The notes under the pieces are model-generated. The model was not told where the DNA came from and searched no databases. It was given only the letters and a program-made list of their open reading frames with translations. Positions 10,589-21,110 of a stretch of 64,000 nt of DNA are shown here, one piece after another. Made by a program: the position numbers and the translations under genes. This DNA comes from Malania oleifera (Eukaryota > Streptophyta > Magnoliopsida > Santalales > Ximeniaceae): the NCBI RefSeq assembly GCF_029873635.1, contig NC_080421.1, forward strand, positions 41,397,120 to 41,461,119. Reading direction: 5' to 3'. How positions within the stretch are numbered: the first letter of the stretch is position 1; the number at the start of each line of letters is the position of its first letter.

Positions 10589-13500
10589 ATCCCTCGCCTT
10601 GACGAGCCAAGAAATTCGCCACCTAATTACCTTCTTTAAATTGGTGCTTTATAGAGAACTGAAGACCTTATAACTCTTCCTCTAACAATTCCCAAAAGTC
10701 TCATAAGTACCAGGTGGAACAAATTCTAGATGCGAGTCATCCCACCACCGATTCTAAGTCGTTTTCAATACAAATATTCTGATATTCCAACTCTTTATAG
10801 AGTCGAACACCACTAATAATAACTCGCAACTCCACTCCATTGTTAGTACCTAACTCAAATTTTTTAGAGAAAGTGACCTTAATATTACCTGATGAGTCAC
10901 AGATGATACCACCTCTACCACAAGAACCTGAATTCCCTCTACAAGAGCCATCTATATTTAGTTTCAACTAACTTACTGGAGGGTTTTCTCAGACTACTTT
11001 TCAAGGAGTTCTAACCTTCGGCGTTTTCATTTTCATCTTAGTTCATCCAAGAAATTCATTTTTATAGAGGGTAGAAAACCCTTCACACCTTCTGCAATTC
11101 TTGCAAGCCAAAATCTCACAAATAAACAAACTTCGTTCCCCGACTCATATTTATCTTCCATGCGGGCTTTACAATGTCTAAGCCATAGTTTCCAAGAAAT
11201 TATAGTTGGTAAAAAATCGATGATCGTATTTTTTTGGGTTGATTTTTTGGCACATATGAACCATCTACTAATTAATTTTCACCCTCCATGGTTTAGCCTC
11301 AAAATTTAGAATTCTCAAGACAGACACTACTCTCTTCCAAACCATACTTGTGATGGATTTCGTACTCAGAACATGATTAAGATACTCCTCTTTTTTATCC
11401 ACGCAGTAGTTGCAACATGAGACCATATCAAATCTCAATTTCCGCACTCTCTCATCTATAGGAAGACATTGGAACATGACTTTCCACATACACAACGATA
11501 CTTTCTTAGGATGTAGTTTATGCTAGACCCATTCCATCCATGGGCACTGCTCCCCTTTAATTCTTATCACCTCCCAAACCAAGGTGGTTGAAAAATTTTC
11601 ATTTATGGAAAGCTTCCAAATAAACACATCAGGCCCCGCTCTATGTTTTATAGACAATAAAAAAATCTCATCCGTTTTGGGGATCCCTACCAATTCTCTT
11701 AGCATATCAGTATCCCAATTCTTAGACTCCTAGTAGTCTTGAATCTTTAACTCTGGGCGATGGACCATGTAAGAATACTCAGCAAGGGGACCACTACTCA
11801 ACCACTTATCAAACCAAAAAGAAGTATAATTGGTTGAAGCCATATGACCTGATTTAACATATTTAGCCTAAAGAAATAGGTCCAAAGGTTATATGACATC
11901 ATAAGTCTCCAAGAAAACTTCATATGGAAAGATCTTTGAACGTCATTAAGGTTCCTTATGCCAACACCCCCTTCATCTAAGGGTTTACAAACCTTTGACC
12001 AAGCACACCATTTCATTTTTGCCCTACCATTACTCTCCCCACCCCCCCCCCCCCAAGAGAAAAGAAGAGAGAATGGAATTAATATTTTTGATCACCACCA
12101 AAGGAACTGAGAGAACCGCTAGTGTATGTGTCACTATACATGATAAAGCATGCCTAATAAGGATTAGACGACCTCCCTGAGACAACAACCTTATCTTCCA
12201 ACTCGCCACCTTATTTCAAAATTTTGAGACCAACGATTTAAGCATTCTAGAAGTAAGGCAACAAGAAATCAAAGGTGCCCCAAGGTACATCGTTGGAAAT
12301 TTTCCTTTCGCAAAACCCGTCAATCGAAATAACCTCCTTCTTTTGGAAATGTTAATCTTGTTGGACAAAAATAGAGCTGATTTTTCCTTATTGATTAATT
12401 GGCTAGACCAACTTTCATACAAATCCAACGTCTTCAAAAGCATCTTCAAAGATCTCCTTTCTTCATTAGAAAAAACGAGAAGTCGTCCGCATATAATAAA
12501 AAGGAGCTCCCCTTGGAAGATAAAGATTTCTAATCCTGCCTTCCTCACATTTTTTTTAATAATCTAGAGAGAATCTCTTCCATCAAAATAAATAAATATG
12601 GAGATAGTGGATCACCTTGCCAAAGGCCTCATTAGGGCTTGAAAAAACCCCTATACGTACCATTCATCATGATAAAAAACGATGAGGTCTTAACACATTC
12701 TGCTATTAAGTTACAAACTTGATTGGAAAAGCCAAAACTCTCCAAGACCCAAATAAAAAATCTCCAGTCAACCCGATCATAAGCCTTGCCCATATATACT
12801 TTTAATACTACATTTCCCCCTTTACTCTTTCTGTTGATTGAGTGAACCATTTCCTAAGTTAAAGTAATATTTTCAAAAATACTTCTACCAGGGAGAAAAA
12901 CCCCTTGCTTCGGAGAAATAATTCTATTCATGCATTGTGTCAATCGGTCTACAATAATCTTTGAAAGAAATTTGTAGGTGATATAACATATACTAATTGG
13001 TCTAAACTTTTCAAAGCTTCTTGGATCCTTCACCTTAGGGATAAGAACCAAATCAGAAGAATTGAAAAATCTAGGGAGAGGTGCTCCCCTGAAAAATTCC
13101 TTCTCCACTTCTAACAGATCCTCTTTAATAATGTCCCAACAAGATTTGTAAAATCCTGAACCAAAACCATCAGGTCGTAGACTACTATATTTTGGGATAG
13201 AATTTAGAGCTGTTTTCAGCTTCATTTCCAAAGGTTCGTTGACCAAATACTCATTTTCTTCATTCGATATCTCCCTAGAAATAAGTTGGCTCGAATCAGG
13301 TAATGCTCTAGTAGACTGTTCAGAGAGAAAATGTTGAAAATGGTTAATCGCACCTTCATGAACCTCCTCAGGGGATGCCAGAATTGTACCATCCTTTAGG
13401 ACTACATAATTGATCAACGAAGAATTCCGTTTTTGATTAATAACCACATGAAAAAACTTAGAATTTTGATCACCCTCTACCAACCATCGCTTCTTCGCAA

Positions 13501-14258
13501 GCTGAGCAACACGAGTTTCCTCCCTTTTTTTCCCAATAATCCAATTCACATTTCCACCTCCTTATTATATCCCCTTTGTAGATGCTCCTCTAGGTCTATC
13601 ATTAAATTCTATAAATCCTTGATATTAGGGTCCACCCGGGCAAAGACGTTTACATTCCATCTCTTTGAAGTAACTTTAGCCTTTTGGAGCTTAGCAACCA
13701 ACTTACACATGTTTGAAACCTGAATTGGTTCCATCCAAATCTGATGCATGAAAGAATGGAAATTTTCATGGGCACTCCACATATTTTGATACCTGAAAGG
13801 AGGTGGTCCATATCTTGTCGAAGGATTTGAAATGTATCAGCATAGGTTTGTGATCCAACGTCTTCCTCGCCAAGTATTCTAGTCTAGTAGTTTGAAAACA
13901 ATTAATGAACGTCACATTCACAAGAGCCCAGTCAAGCTTCACCCATCTTCTAGTCAGGCCAACTTGCCTATTAAACCAAGAGATACACCCACCATGGAAC
14001 TTTAAATCAACAAACTCCTCCATAGCAACCAAAGGTCTAGGTTGCCCCCTAATTCGTTCCCTGTCCTCTCGAATAATGTTAAGATCCCCCGCAATAATCC
14101 AAGGATTCAACCCTACTTGTAATGCTTCCAAATATCCAAAGACCTATACACTCATAAAAGGAGCATTTTGCATATACAAAAGTGACAAGCACTTTTATCC
14201 TATTTAAGACCACCCATCCCATGATCATTTGATTCGACATACTCACCACTTCAAAATC
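10589..14258 (-). pseudogene. LINE J ORF2: endonuclease (part), reverse transcriptase, zf-RVT, RNase H
   Basis: Reading leftwards: the endonuclease middle and end (14258-13766) has VTFVYAKCSFYE and WIIAGDLNIIREDRERI. The long open stretch 13549-12854 (231 codons) covers the linker and RT fingers, with FRPISICYITYKFLSKII and SPKQGVFLPGRSI. Motif A (near 12790) has YMGKAYDRVDW, where the usual metal-binding Asp ahead of KAYD is Tyr. The YADD motif (near 12490) is present only in a shifted frame. A zf-RVT-like domain (11495-11268) and an RNase H domain (10967-10737, KLNIDGSCRGNSG) follow. This is the order of plant L1-type LINEs. Stops and frameshifts throughout make it inactive. Confidence 0.85.
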
Positions 14259-16678
14259 GTGACGCCCCGATTTTTCATACAATTTTTTTCCAATAATAAA
14301 TAAATTTTCACTCGTCATAAACAACATCCACAAATCGGTCACGTCAACAACCTATTACCATTCATACAACTCGACTCGCATTACATATTGGGTAAAAAAA
14401 AAATCATTTTATTTCTACAACCTAACAACGTAAGACAGTATATTTATATCATACAGAATACAATATCCAGAGTATTAACTTGCATATTTACACAATACTA
14501 TCTCATACCCAAAAACAATACAACCCTAGAGAATCACACCTCCCTAGTCCAAACTCACCCTGTATATCAGGGTTCCAGCTCCCTACGATCATGGAGCTCT
14601 ATCACCTGGTCTGTCCCTGTTCCCTGAAAAATTTAGATAATTTGAGTGAGACACATCTCAGTAAGAAGGAATAAATTATTTACAGTGTATGGCTATATGA
14701 GTTTAGTTATAATACACTTTACTTTTCAAATCATCATTTCATCTGAGAAAATACACTGGTATACACATTCTCATAATCATATAGATATACAACACAAGCT
14801 TTTATAAGCTTTAAAACCATTTCTTAAATTCAATAACCAACACATATTTACCGAGAAGTTCTTGAGAATAGGGAAGATTACCCGCCCATACAAGTAGCTT
14901 CCCTTTGTCCTAATGCGTTATGCAGCCAGATATGACCACATCTGATACCTATCAGGGCACTCACCTTATTCAGTAAGCCCTTAGGCAGAGAGGTTCACTT
15001 CGCCTCAATTATTTATATTATTAACTCACACGGTTCCATTTCTCAATTTTATCATTCTTTATTTCTTAATTTCCATTCCTTCTTTCATTACCCATTTTAG
15101 CCAATTTTATCATTCTTTTACTTTCTGTTTCCGTTTTACTTGTCTGCTCATGAGTATCCTTGGTATTAAATACCAACATCGCATCTGTAACTCATGGCCA
15201 CCCTGAGGATCTTTCTATCCGCGCCATGCTTCCCCCCATGGTCAAAGTTGTGCGGCCCGAAGGCTGGATCTAACTGCGGTTGGCTAACCCAGTTAGATCA
15301 AAGTATCATATCACATATCGCGTCTGTAGTACGACTGGCCGACCTATAACCCTGATCCAGAGACAGGGGGCCCAACAACCCTACAAAATGGCTCAGTCGA
15401 CTGTCACGCCACACGCTCCAAGAGTCCGTGTGGTTGCACTAACACCACTAGCAACGGTACCGTACTCAATATCATAACCATCCAACAGGGTTCACTACCA
15501 CATACCCGCAATCATTATGCGGTATTGACATTTCATCAATCATATTCCAGTATATCACAATTCAGTTCAATATAAATATTCTCATTGTTTTTTGTACACA
15601 TTTCATCATCTCGTAATAACATATATCATATTTCATGTATTTTTCACTTTTTCCCAAAGTACTCATATCAATAATTTGTACAAACTCATTTCTCATGCAA
15701 ATAATTTCCACTCATAAATAAATACCATAATTCATTATTTTCCAATATCAGAAATTCACAAAATCTCATCTTTCAGGCAAAACATTTCTACTCACATATA
15801 AATACCATATTTCATTATTTTTCACTAATCACATCAATAATTCTCATTTCAATATTTTTTCAGAAATTACTTATCGTTATATTTCACACACCAAAATATC
15901 ACAATTTAAAATTACTCAAATGCCACACAATTTATCTGATATTTATATCATAATAATTTTCAGACAAAATATCATATGTTCATTTTGACATGTTAACTCA
16001 AATAGTAATTCTAAAAACACTGTTATAATTTATTCCCCTTACCTGACTTACTGAGAGTCTCGCTAGAACCCCAAATCCTACGCCATTGGCGCCCAAAATT
16101 CAACTCCTGCAATTTATATTTTTCCCAGATTAATTAATCTATTTCCCCAAAATAATACCCATCTAACCTTCCCAGACTCCATATACCTCAAATTAACATT
16201 TAAACTAATATTTAACATCCCCACTTAATTTTCTGAATTTTACCTGCGGGTCCTAAAATTACACTTGCAACACTCACCCGGGCCCTAAATTTCAAAAATC
16301 CTACTTCAACCCCAGATGCTCAATATTTTAACATTTCTAAAATAATACTAATTAATTAAAAATAAGCCCCTTAATAACCCCCATACCTCGAATTTGGGGT
16401 TTTACCCACGACGACCCCACGAGAATTCCGTTCCGCTAGAGTTGTAGAGAATCATCCCTAGATTCTCGTGGTAGTGTTCGTTCGTCAATTAGGCTTATAA
16501 TTTGCAATAAATTAAAGAAAAATGGGAAATTGACTTACCCTAAGAGATACGTTTATGCCGCTCCTACCACCGATCCGCTCCGGTAGAAATGACGGCAGCA
16601 GAGAATGGAGTCCAACAGTATCTTCCGATTTTTGATCAGTCGAAAATTCATCACAAAATCGAGGAGAAAGGGAGAGAG

Positions 16679-16764
<86 letters not shown>

Positions 16765-16859
16765 CCTGCGTGCAGGCAGAAAAGAAAAAGAGAAGAAGAA
16801 GAAGAAAAAGCAATGGGGGCGTGAAAGGAAGACACCTGAAGCTTCTTTGAAGGTTCAAG

Positions 16860-16899
<40 letters not shown>

Positions 16900-17062
16900 T
16901 TAATATTAATAAATATATATTTTATTAATAAAAGTAAAAATAAATTTTAATTATTATTATTTTTTCTCTTTTTTTAATTCGATTAATTAATTAATTAATT
17001 AATTAAATTTTTTTTTTGAATCACTCCACTAATCTTCTATATCCCTTTTTGGGGTTATTACA
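14259..17062 (-). mobile_element. Solo LTR F (about 2.8 kb), inverted, inserted in LINE J
   Basis: On the minus strand it runs from TGTAATAACCCC (17062) to GGGGCGTCA (14260). The repeat aaaatc occurs at both edges (14253-14258 and 17063-17068), consistent with a target-site duplication. Removing the insert joins two halves of the LINE endonuclease coding region. Inside are an AG microsatellite (16681-16761), TAA and TTAA runs, a GGTAAGGGG donor-like site (near 16035-16045), a degenerate GTGTGGCATTTGA box (15915-15932) and a TGAGA..TCTCA inverted repeat (14647-14660). No internal region or protein homology is present, so it is solo. Confidence 0.8.
16681..16761. repeat. (AG)n microsatellite, about 80 bp
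   Basis: Uninterrupted AG dinucleotides. It produces long Arg/Glu or Ser/Leu reading frames on both strands that are not genes. It lies in the promoter-proximal part of LTR F (minus strand). Confidence 0.95.
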
Positions 17063-17813
17063 AAAATCATCATGCTCATTCCACATTACCCACACTTTAC
17101 CTCCCATTGCTTCATTCGAACAATAGTTAGGAAAATCTAAATATTATGCGAAAAGAAACATAGAGTCCTCCTACATGAATGGTTCCGAAATGGCCAAAAA
17201 AGATATCAAATATTTACTAACCAAATTCCTCAAGTGTTTCTTTAACGTTCCTGTACCGCGCACGTTCCACACCATAATTTTTGTCCTCATAAATTAAGTC
17301 TTACACGACGAGTATTAACCCGTTGGGACTACCCGACTCCATTACTAGAAGCTTTTACTAATGGACTTCTGGGTTGAGATAAATTACCTTCCGAATCATA
17401 GCCTTTGTCAGTAGCCAAACCATGTAATTTTCTTTCATTCTTATGTGCAAGCTAAAATTGTTTTAGATCCAGCCCCTTCTTGGCAACCACTAACTAGTTC
17501 TCCTATTCCAAAATTTCAGACACCATCTTTAATTAATTACTCATGTTATCATGGTTTGGATTCAACTCCTCATCACACCATCAATTAGCCTCTTCTTGAT
17601 GTGTTAGAACATTAGAGATAAAATCTCGTATGTCGGAAGCAGGTTCAACAATCTTCCCTTTCTCTATCACCATATTCTTTCTAAGCGTCTCTTCACCCTG
17701 CACTCTTCCGCTCGATTGCTGCACCATACAATCTTCAACCACCTATGGAATTTCTTTTCCTCCTTTATTGCCTTCATCCACCACCAAATTGTTACACTCT
17801 CTTTGCACTTCAA
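17063..17813 (-). pseudogene. LINE J: 3' part of ORF1, spacer and start of ORF2
   Basis: The ORF2 endonuclease starts near 17293 on the minus strand with MRTKIMVWNVRGTGT, matching the usual L1-type opening (M.I..WN.RG.G). It runs to the junction with LTR F at 17063, with stops near 17175 and 17155. To the right (17300-17808) lies the low-complexity, charged C-terminal tail of ORF1, interrupted at 17814 by element E. The piece 17809-17813 (ttcaa) is one copy of the E target-site duplication. Confidence 0.7.
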
Positions 17814-20245
17814 TGTAGATACCTGGGAAAAAAAATCGGCGGCAGTTTTTTGAAGTGAAGAGAAAACCGACAATGGTTTTGTGGAATTACCGCAGGCCAG
17901 TAACGAGTTAAATGGTAAAAATAGGGCCGATTAAAGAGAAAATCGGCAAAGATTTTCTGGAGGTCTTAGAAAACTGGCGACAATTTTCTGCGCAGAGGTG
18001 GCTATAAAGAAAAGTCTTGTGAGAGTTTTGTAAACAAAATCAAATTCTCTCACGAAACCCTATGGTTTCTCTCTCCTATTTGTTTGATTATCGCTCCATT
18101 AAAGTCTGTTTTGATGATCCATAACCACCACGAGGTTCGTGGGATCATTCTCTACAAGGTTACCGGAGCATATCGTTGATTTGAGATTTTGGGGCACCAT
18201 CCCAAAATCAGGGTAAGTGATATATTTTAAAGTTTTATTGTTAGATTGAAGTATATGGAACCTAGGAAGTGTTAAATGAGTGTTGTTTTGAGGTTTGAGT
18301 TGATAAATTAGGGTTTTTGAATTAGGGTTCGGGTGAGCGCCGCAGGTATCGTTTCGGGATTTCTACGGGCGTAATTCAAGAAATCAGGTAAGGGGAATAT
18401 ATTAAACCAGGATTTTTGAGGAAATAATCGGTAGAAAATGAAAATTTTATGTGTATATGTATATGATTTTCATGTGAGTTCTGAAAAGACGGTCGTTTGA
18501 ATTGTAAATTTTTGAGCCTAGGGCTGTGCTACTAGATATTATTTGCGAAAATGGAAAGTTAAAACGACAGATTTTCTGGATAATTGTGTAAGAAATTAAA
18601 TGTTTATTTTTTGTATATTAATGATGAATGTGGGTTGGCTTATTTTATAGTAAGCGTATGAAATATGTTGTTAAATTGTGTGGCATGAGTAAAATGAAGT
18701 TTCTGTGTTGAAGTATGATATATGTATGAGATGCAAGAAATACTGGAAATGTATTGAGAATTAAAATGTGATATGATTTAGTCTGCATGTGTTTGAGAAT
18801 GTTAAATTATAATGTATGGTTTGAGAATTCTGGTGGACCGGAATAGGGCACAGTACTGTTGCAGATATGAATGGTAGTGCTAGTGCACTCACACGTCTTA
18901 GATAGAGTATGGAGACGGGATGGTTGATTGTGCTAGGGAAGGGTAGTGTCCCCCTGGAGTCTAGACTAGTGTGGGAACAACCGATCGGACCTACAAATTG
19001 TAGAATGTGGTTGATTTAACTCTGGAGGGCCAAGCAGGGTTAAGTCCAGCCTTCAGGCCGCACAACCCGTCTTGGAGCGGAAGCATAATTAGGATTTATC
19101 ACCGATATAGAGGGTTTTAAATGCATAATTGTAAGTTTAACCATGGATAATATGAGACACATAGATATGGAAATAGCAGATATGGGAATAACGGATATAA
19201 GAATAGTTAACAAAAATGATATGAAAATGAAATATGTGAAAATAGACATGAATATATGAATGAGAAAGGTAGAATATGAATGCAAATGTAATGAATGACA
19301 CAGAGATAATAGCATAAAGAGTAATGTAGTAAAGTATTATCAGGTATTATATATAGTAGTATTACATGTATTTGGGCACGGGGTATACTTTTCGCCCTAG
19401 GGTTGTTGAGAAAGGTAAGTGTCCTGATAGTTATCAAATGTAGCAATGAGCTACATAACGTATTAGGGAAGAGGGAAGTTACTTGTATGGACAGGTAATC
19501 TTCCTTATTCTCGGGAACTTATGCCAAGAAACTTTTGTGTGAATGTGTAAGTATGAGATAAATTATCCACTTGAGGGCTTAATGAGAAAGGTAAATGCCC
19601 TGATATGCTTTAGTTGTGGCTGTAGGTTGCTTCAGGTCTTAGAGCAGAGGGGTGCTATTTGTATGGGCGGATAATCACCCTTATCCTTGGGAACTCTCGT
19701 TGGTAAATTACCTTACATGTGTTTGGGTAGGAACAAAGAATGATTTCATAATTATGGTTTCATTTGAAAATAATGAATATATACATATGTCGTACTTAAA
19801 CCTCATGATTGCTACACACTTATATAATGTATTCCATCCTTACTGAGATGTGTCTCATCCGATAGTTGAATTTCATCTTTTCAGGACCTTCACGTGATCG
19901 AGTTTAGAGAGCTCGGGGTTGTAGTAGAATTTTTCAGAGAGAAGGTATAAACTTTTGGATGTGTATATATTTGGATTTGTTTATGCTTCCAGAGATGTAT
20001 ATGGATGTTTGTTAGTACTGGATTTTGGGTTATGTTTTTGAGATGTATATAGATGTAGAAACTTTGGTATATTTTATTTTGGAGTTGTTATTATTTTCGT
20101 TGCGTAACTGATATAGAGCCAGATACAGGTATTAGAACATGTGGTACCCGGGCCCTGCTTGGCGGGTTCGAGGCGTCATGAGGTGGTATCAGAGATTTAT
20201 TTCAAATAATATTCCGGACCCTAGTTTTTGGTTCGGGGCGTTACA
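17814..20245 (+). mobile_element. 5' LTR of element E
   Basis: It begins TGTAGATACCTGGG and ends GGGGCGTTACA. The U3 has palindromic units of the GAAAATCGGCGACGATTTTC kind, degenerate in this copy, before a TATA box (GCTATAAAG, near 18003). A perfect 9-bp-arm hairpin GATTTTGGG/CCCAAAATC (18185-18193, 18201-18209) comes right before GGGTAAGT. A CAGGTAAGGGG site lies near 18388, the AATTGTGTGGCATGAG box at 18674-18689, the TGAGA..TCTCA inverted repeat at 19844-19857 and a TTTTCAGGACC acceptor-like site near 19880. Near 20178 an internal TGGTATCAGAG motif copies a PBS inside the LTR. Confidence 0.9.
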
Positions 20246-21110
20246 TTTTGGTATTAGAGCATTAGGTTTTGGGGTTCTGCAGACTCAAGGATGAGTAATA
20301 CCAGAGTATAGGAATAGGTTATAATGAGGATAGGAAATGGGTCAGTTAGGAGTTAAGAAGTATAGGATTTTGTTTTGTAGCTTGGAAGCAGAAATACGTC
20401 TACGATTTCCTATGATTTTTCTGAAGTAGTCGACGACCTCAGAAAAAGCCACGGTAAACCTTAAATGATTTCATTTCTGAGCTATGAGACTGGTCCTAAA
20501 TTAAAAAGTTGGGTGTATATTGGGATTTAGATTAATGATTGTGTTGATAGGGTTATGATAAGGAAATACTTAACTCCTTTCTATCCTATTTTCAGGATGG
20601 ATCCTAGGGGTGAGGGTGTAGAGGTTGAAGGAAGAGACGACTTGAAGACTTCTAATGAGGAGGATTTTGATACCTCCATGATGCTGAGGGGTATAGCCCG
20701 CAGGTCAAGGCAGAAATGAGAAAGGAACCTAAAGAGCAGAGCTGCCCAGCTGTAGACCAGGGTAGTAGTATCTAGGAATTCATGAGGTTAAACCCTTTGA
20801 ATTTTGAGGGAGGACCTAATCTGGTGATTGCAGAAAACTGGGTTCAGAAAATTGAGGAGATATTGGAAGTACTTGGTTGCACAGATGAGCAGAAGGTCCG
20901 TTATGCCGCTTTTAAGATGACAGGTGATGCAAAACGCTGGTGGCTTTCTGCGAAGCTGCTAGAGGGTCAAAGGGTAGTGAAGGTGGCATTGACCTGGGAG
21001 AGATTCAAGGTACTGAACTGTATGAGATATAGTAAGTTAATAATTGTAGAAATGTGAAAAATGAATGATTAGCAAAATTTCGAGGACGAAATTTCTTAAA
21101 GATGGGAGAA
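20246..21110 (+). pseudogene. gag: Internal region of element E: PBS, leader and N-terminal gag only
   Basis: A gag-like frame begins with MDPRGEGVEVEG near 20598. After stops near 20720 and 20755 it continues from 20782 as a retrotransposon gag domain ([31 protein letters not shown]). Homology breaks off near 21020, and after about 50 bp the sequence is already the pre-PPT block AAATTTCGAGGACGAAATTT (21076-21095). The deletion therefore joins mid-gag to the PPT. No protease, RT or integrase remains. Confidence 0.8.

Noticed and set aside
12030..12055. Poly-C run near a possible gene start
   Set aside because: It is a simple homopolymer inside decayed LINE sequence. The reading frame beginning at 11995 is antisense to the LINE and unrelated to any domain.
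16512..16867. Long overlapping reading frames on both strands (about 80-107 codons)
   Set aside because: They are produced by the (AG)n microsatellite in LTR F. There is no protein homology, and the translations are Arg-Glu or Ser-Leu runs.
19040..19446. Antisense reading frames (91 and 79 codons) conserved in both LTRs of E (also 22296-22701)
   Set aside because: Conservation is explained by LTR duplication. The frames are Leu/Ile/Ser-rich from AT-rich sequence, differ in extent between the copies and have no recognised domain.
20176..20190. True PBS of element E at the TGGTATCAGAG motif
   Set aside because: The same motif occurs in the 3' LTR (near 23487), and the TSD fixes the LTR end at 23549, so this copy lies within the LTR. 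The functional position would be 20249-20260.
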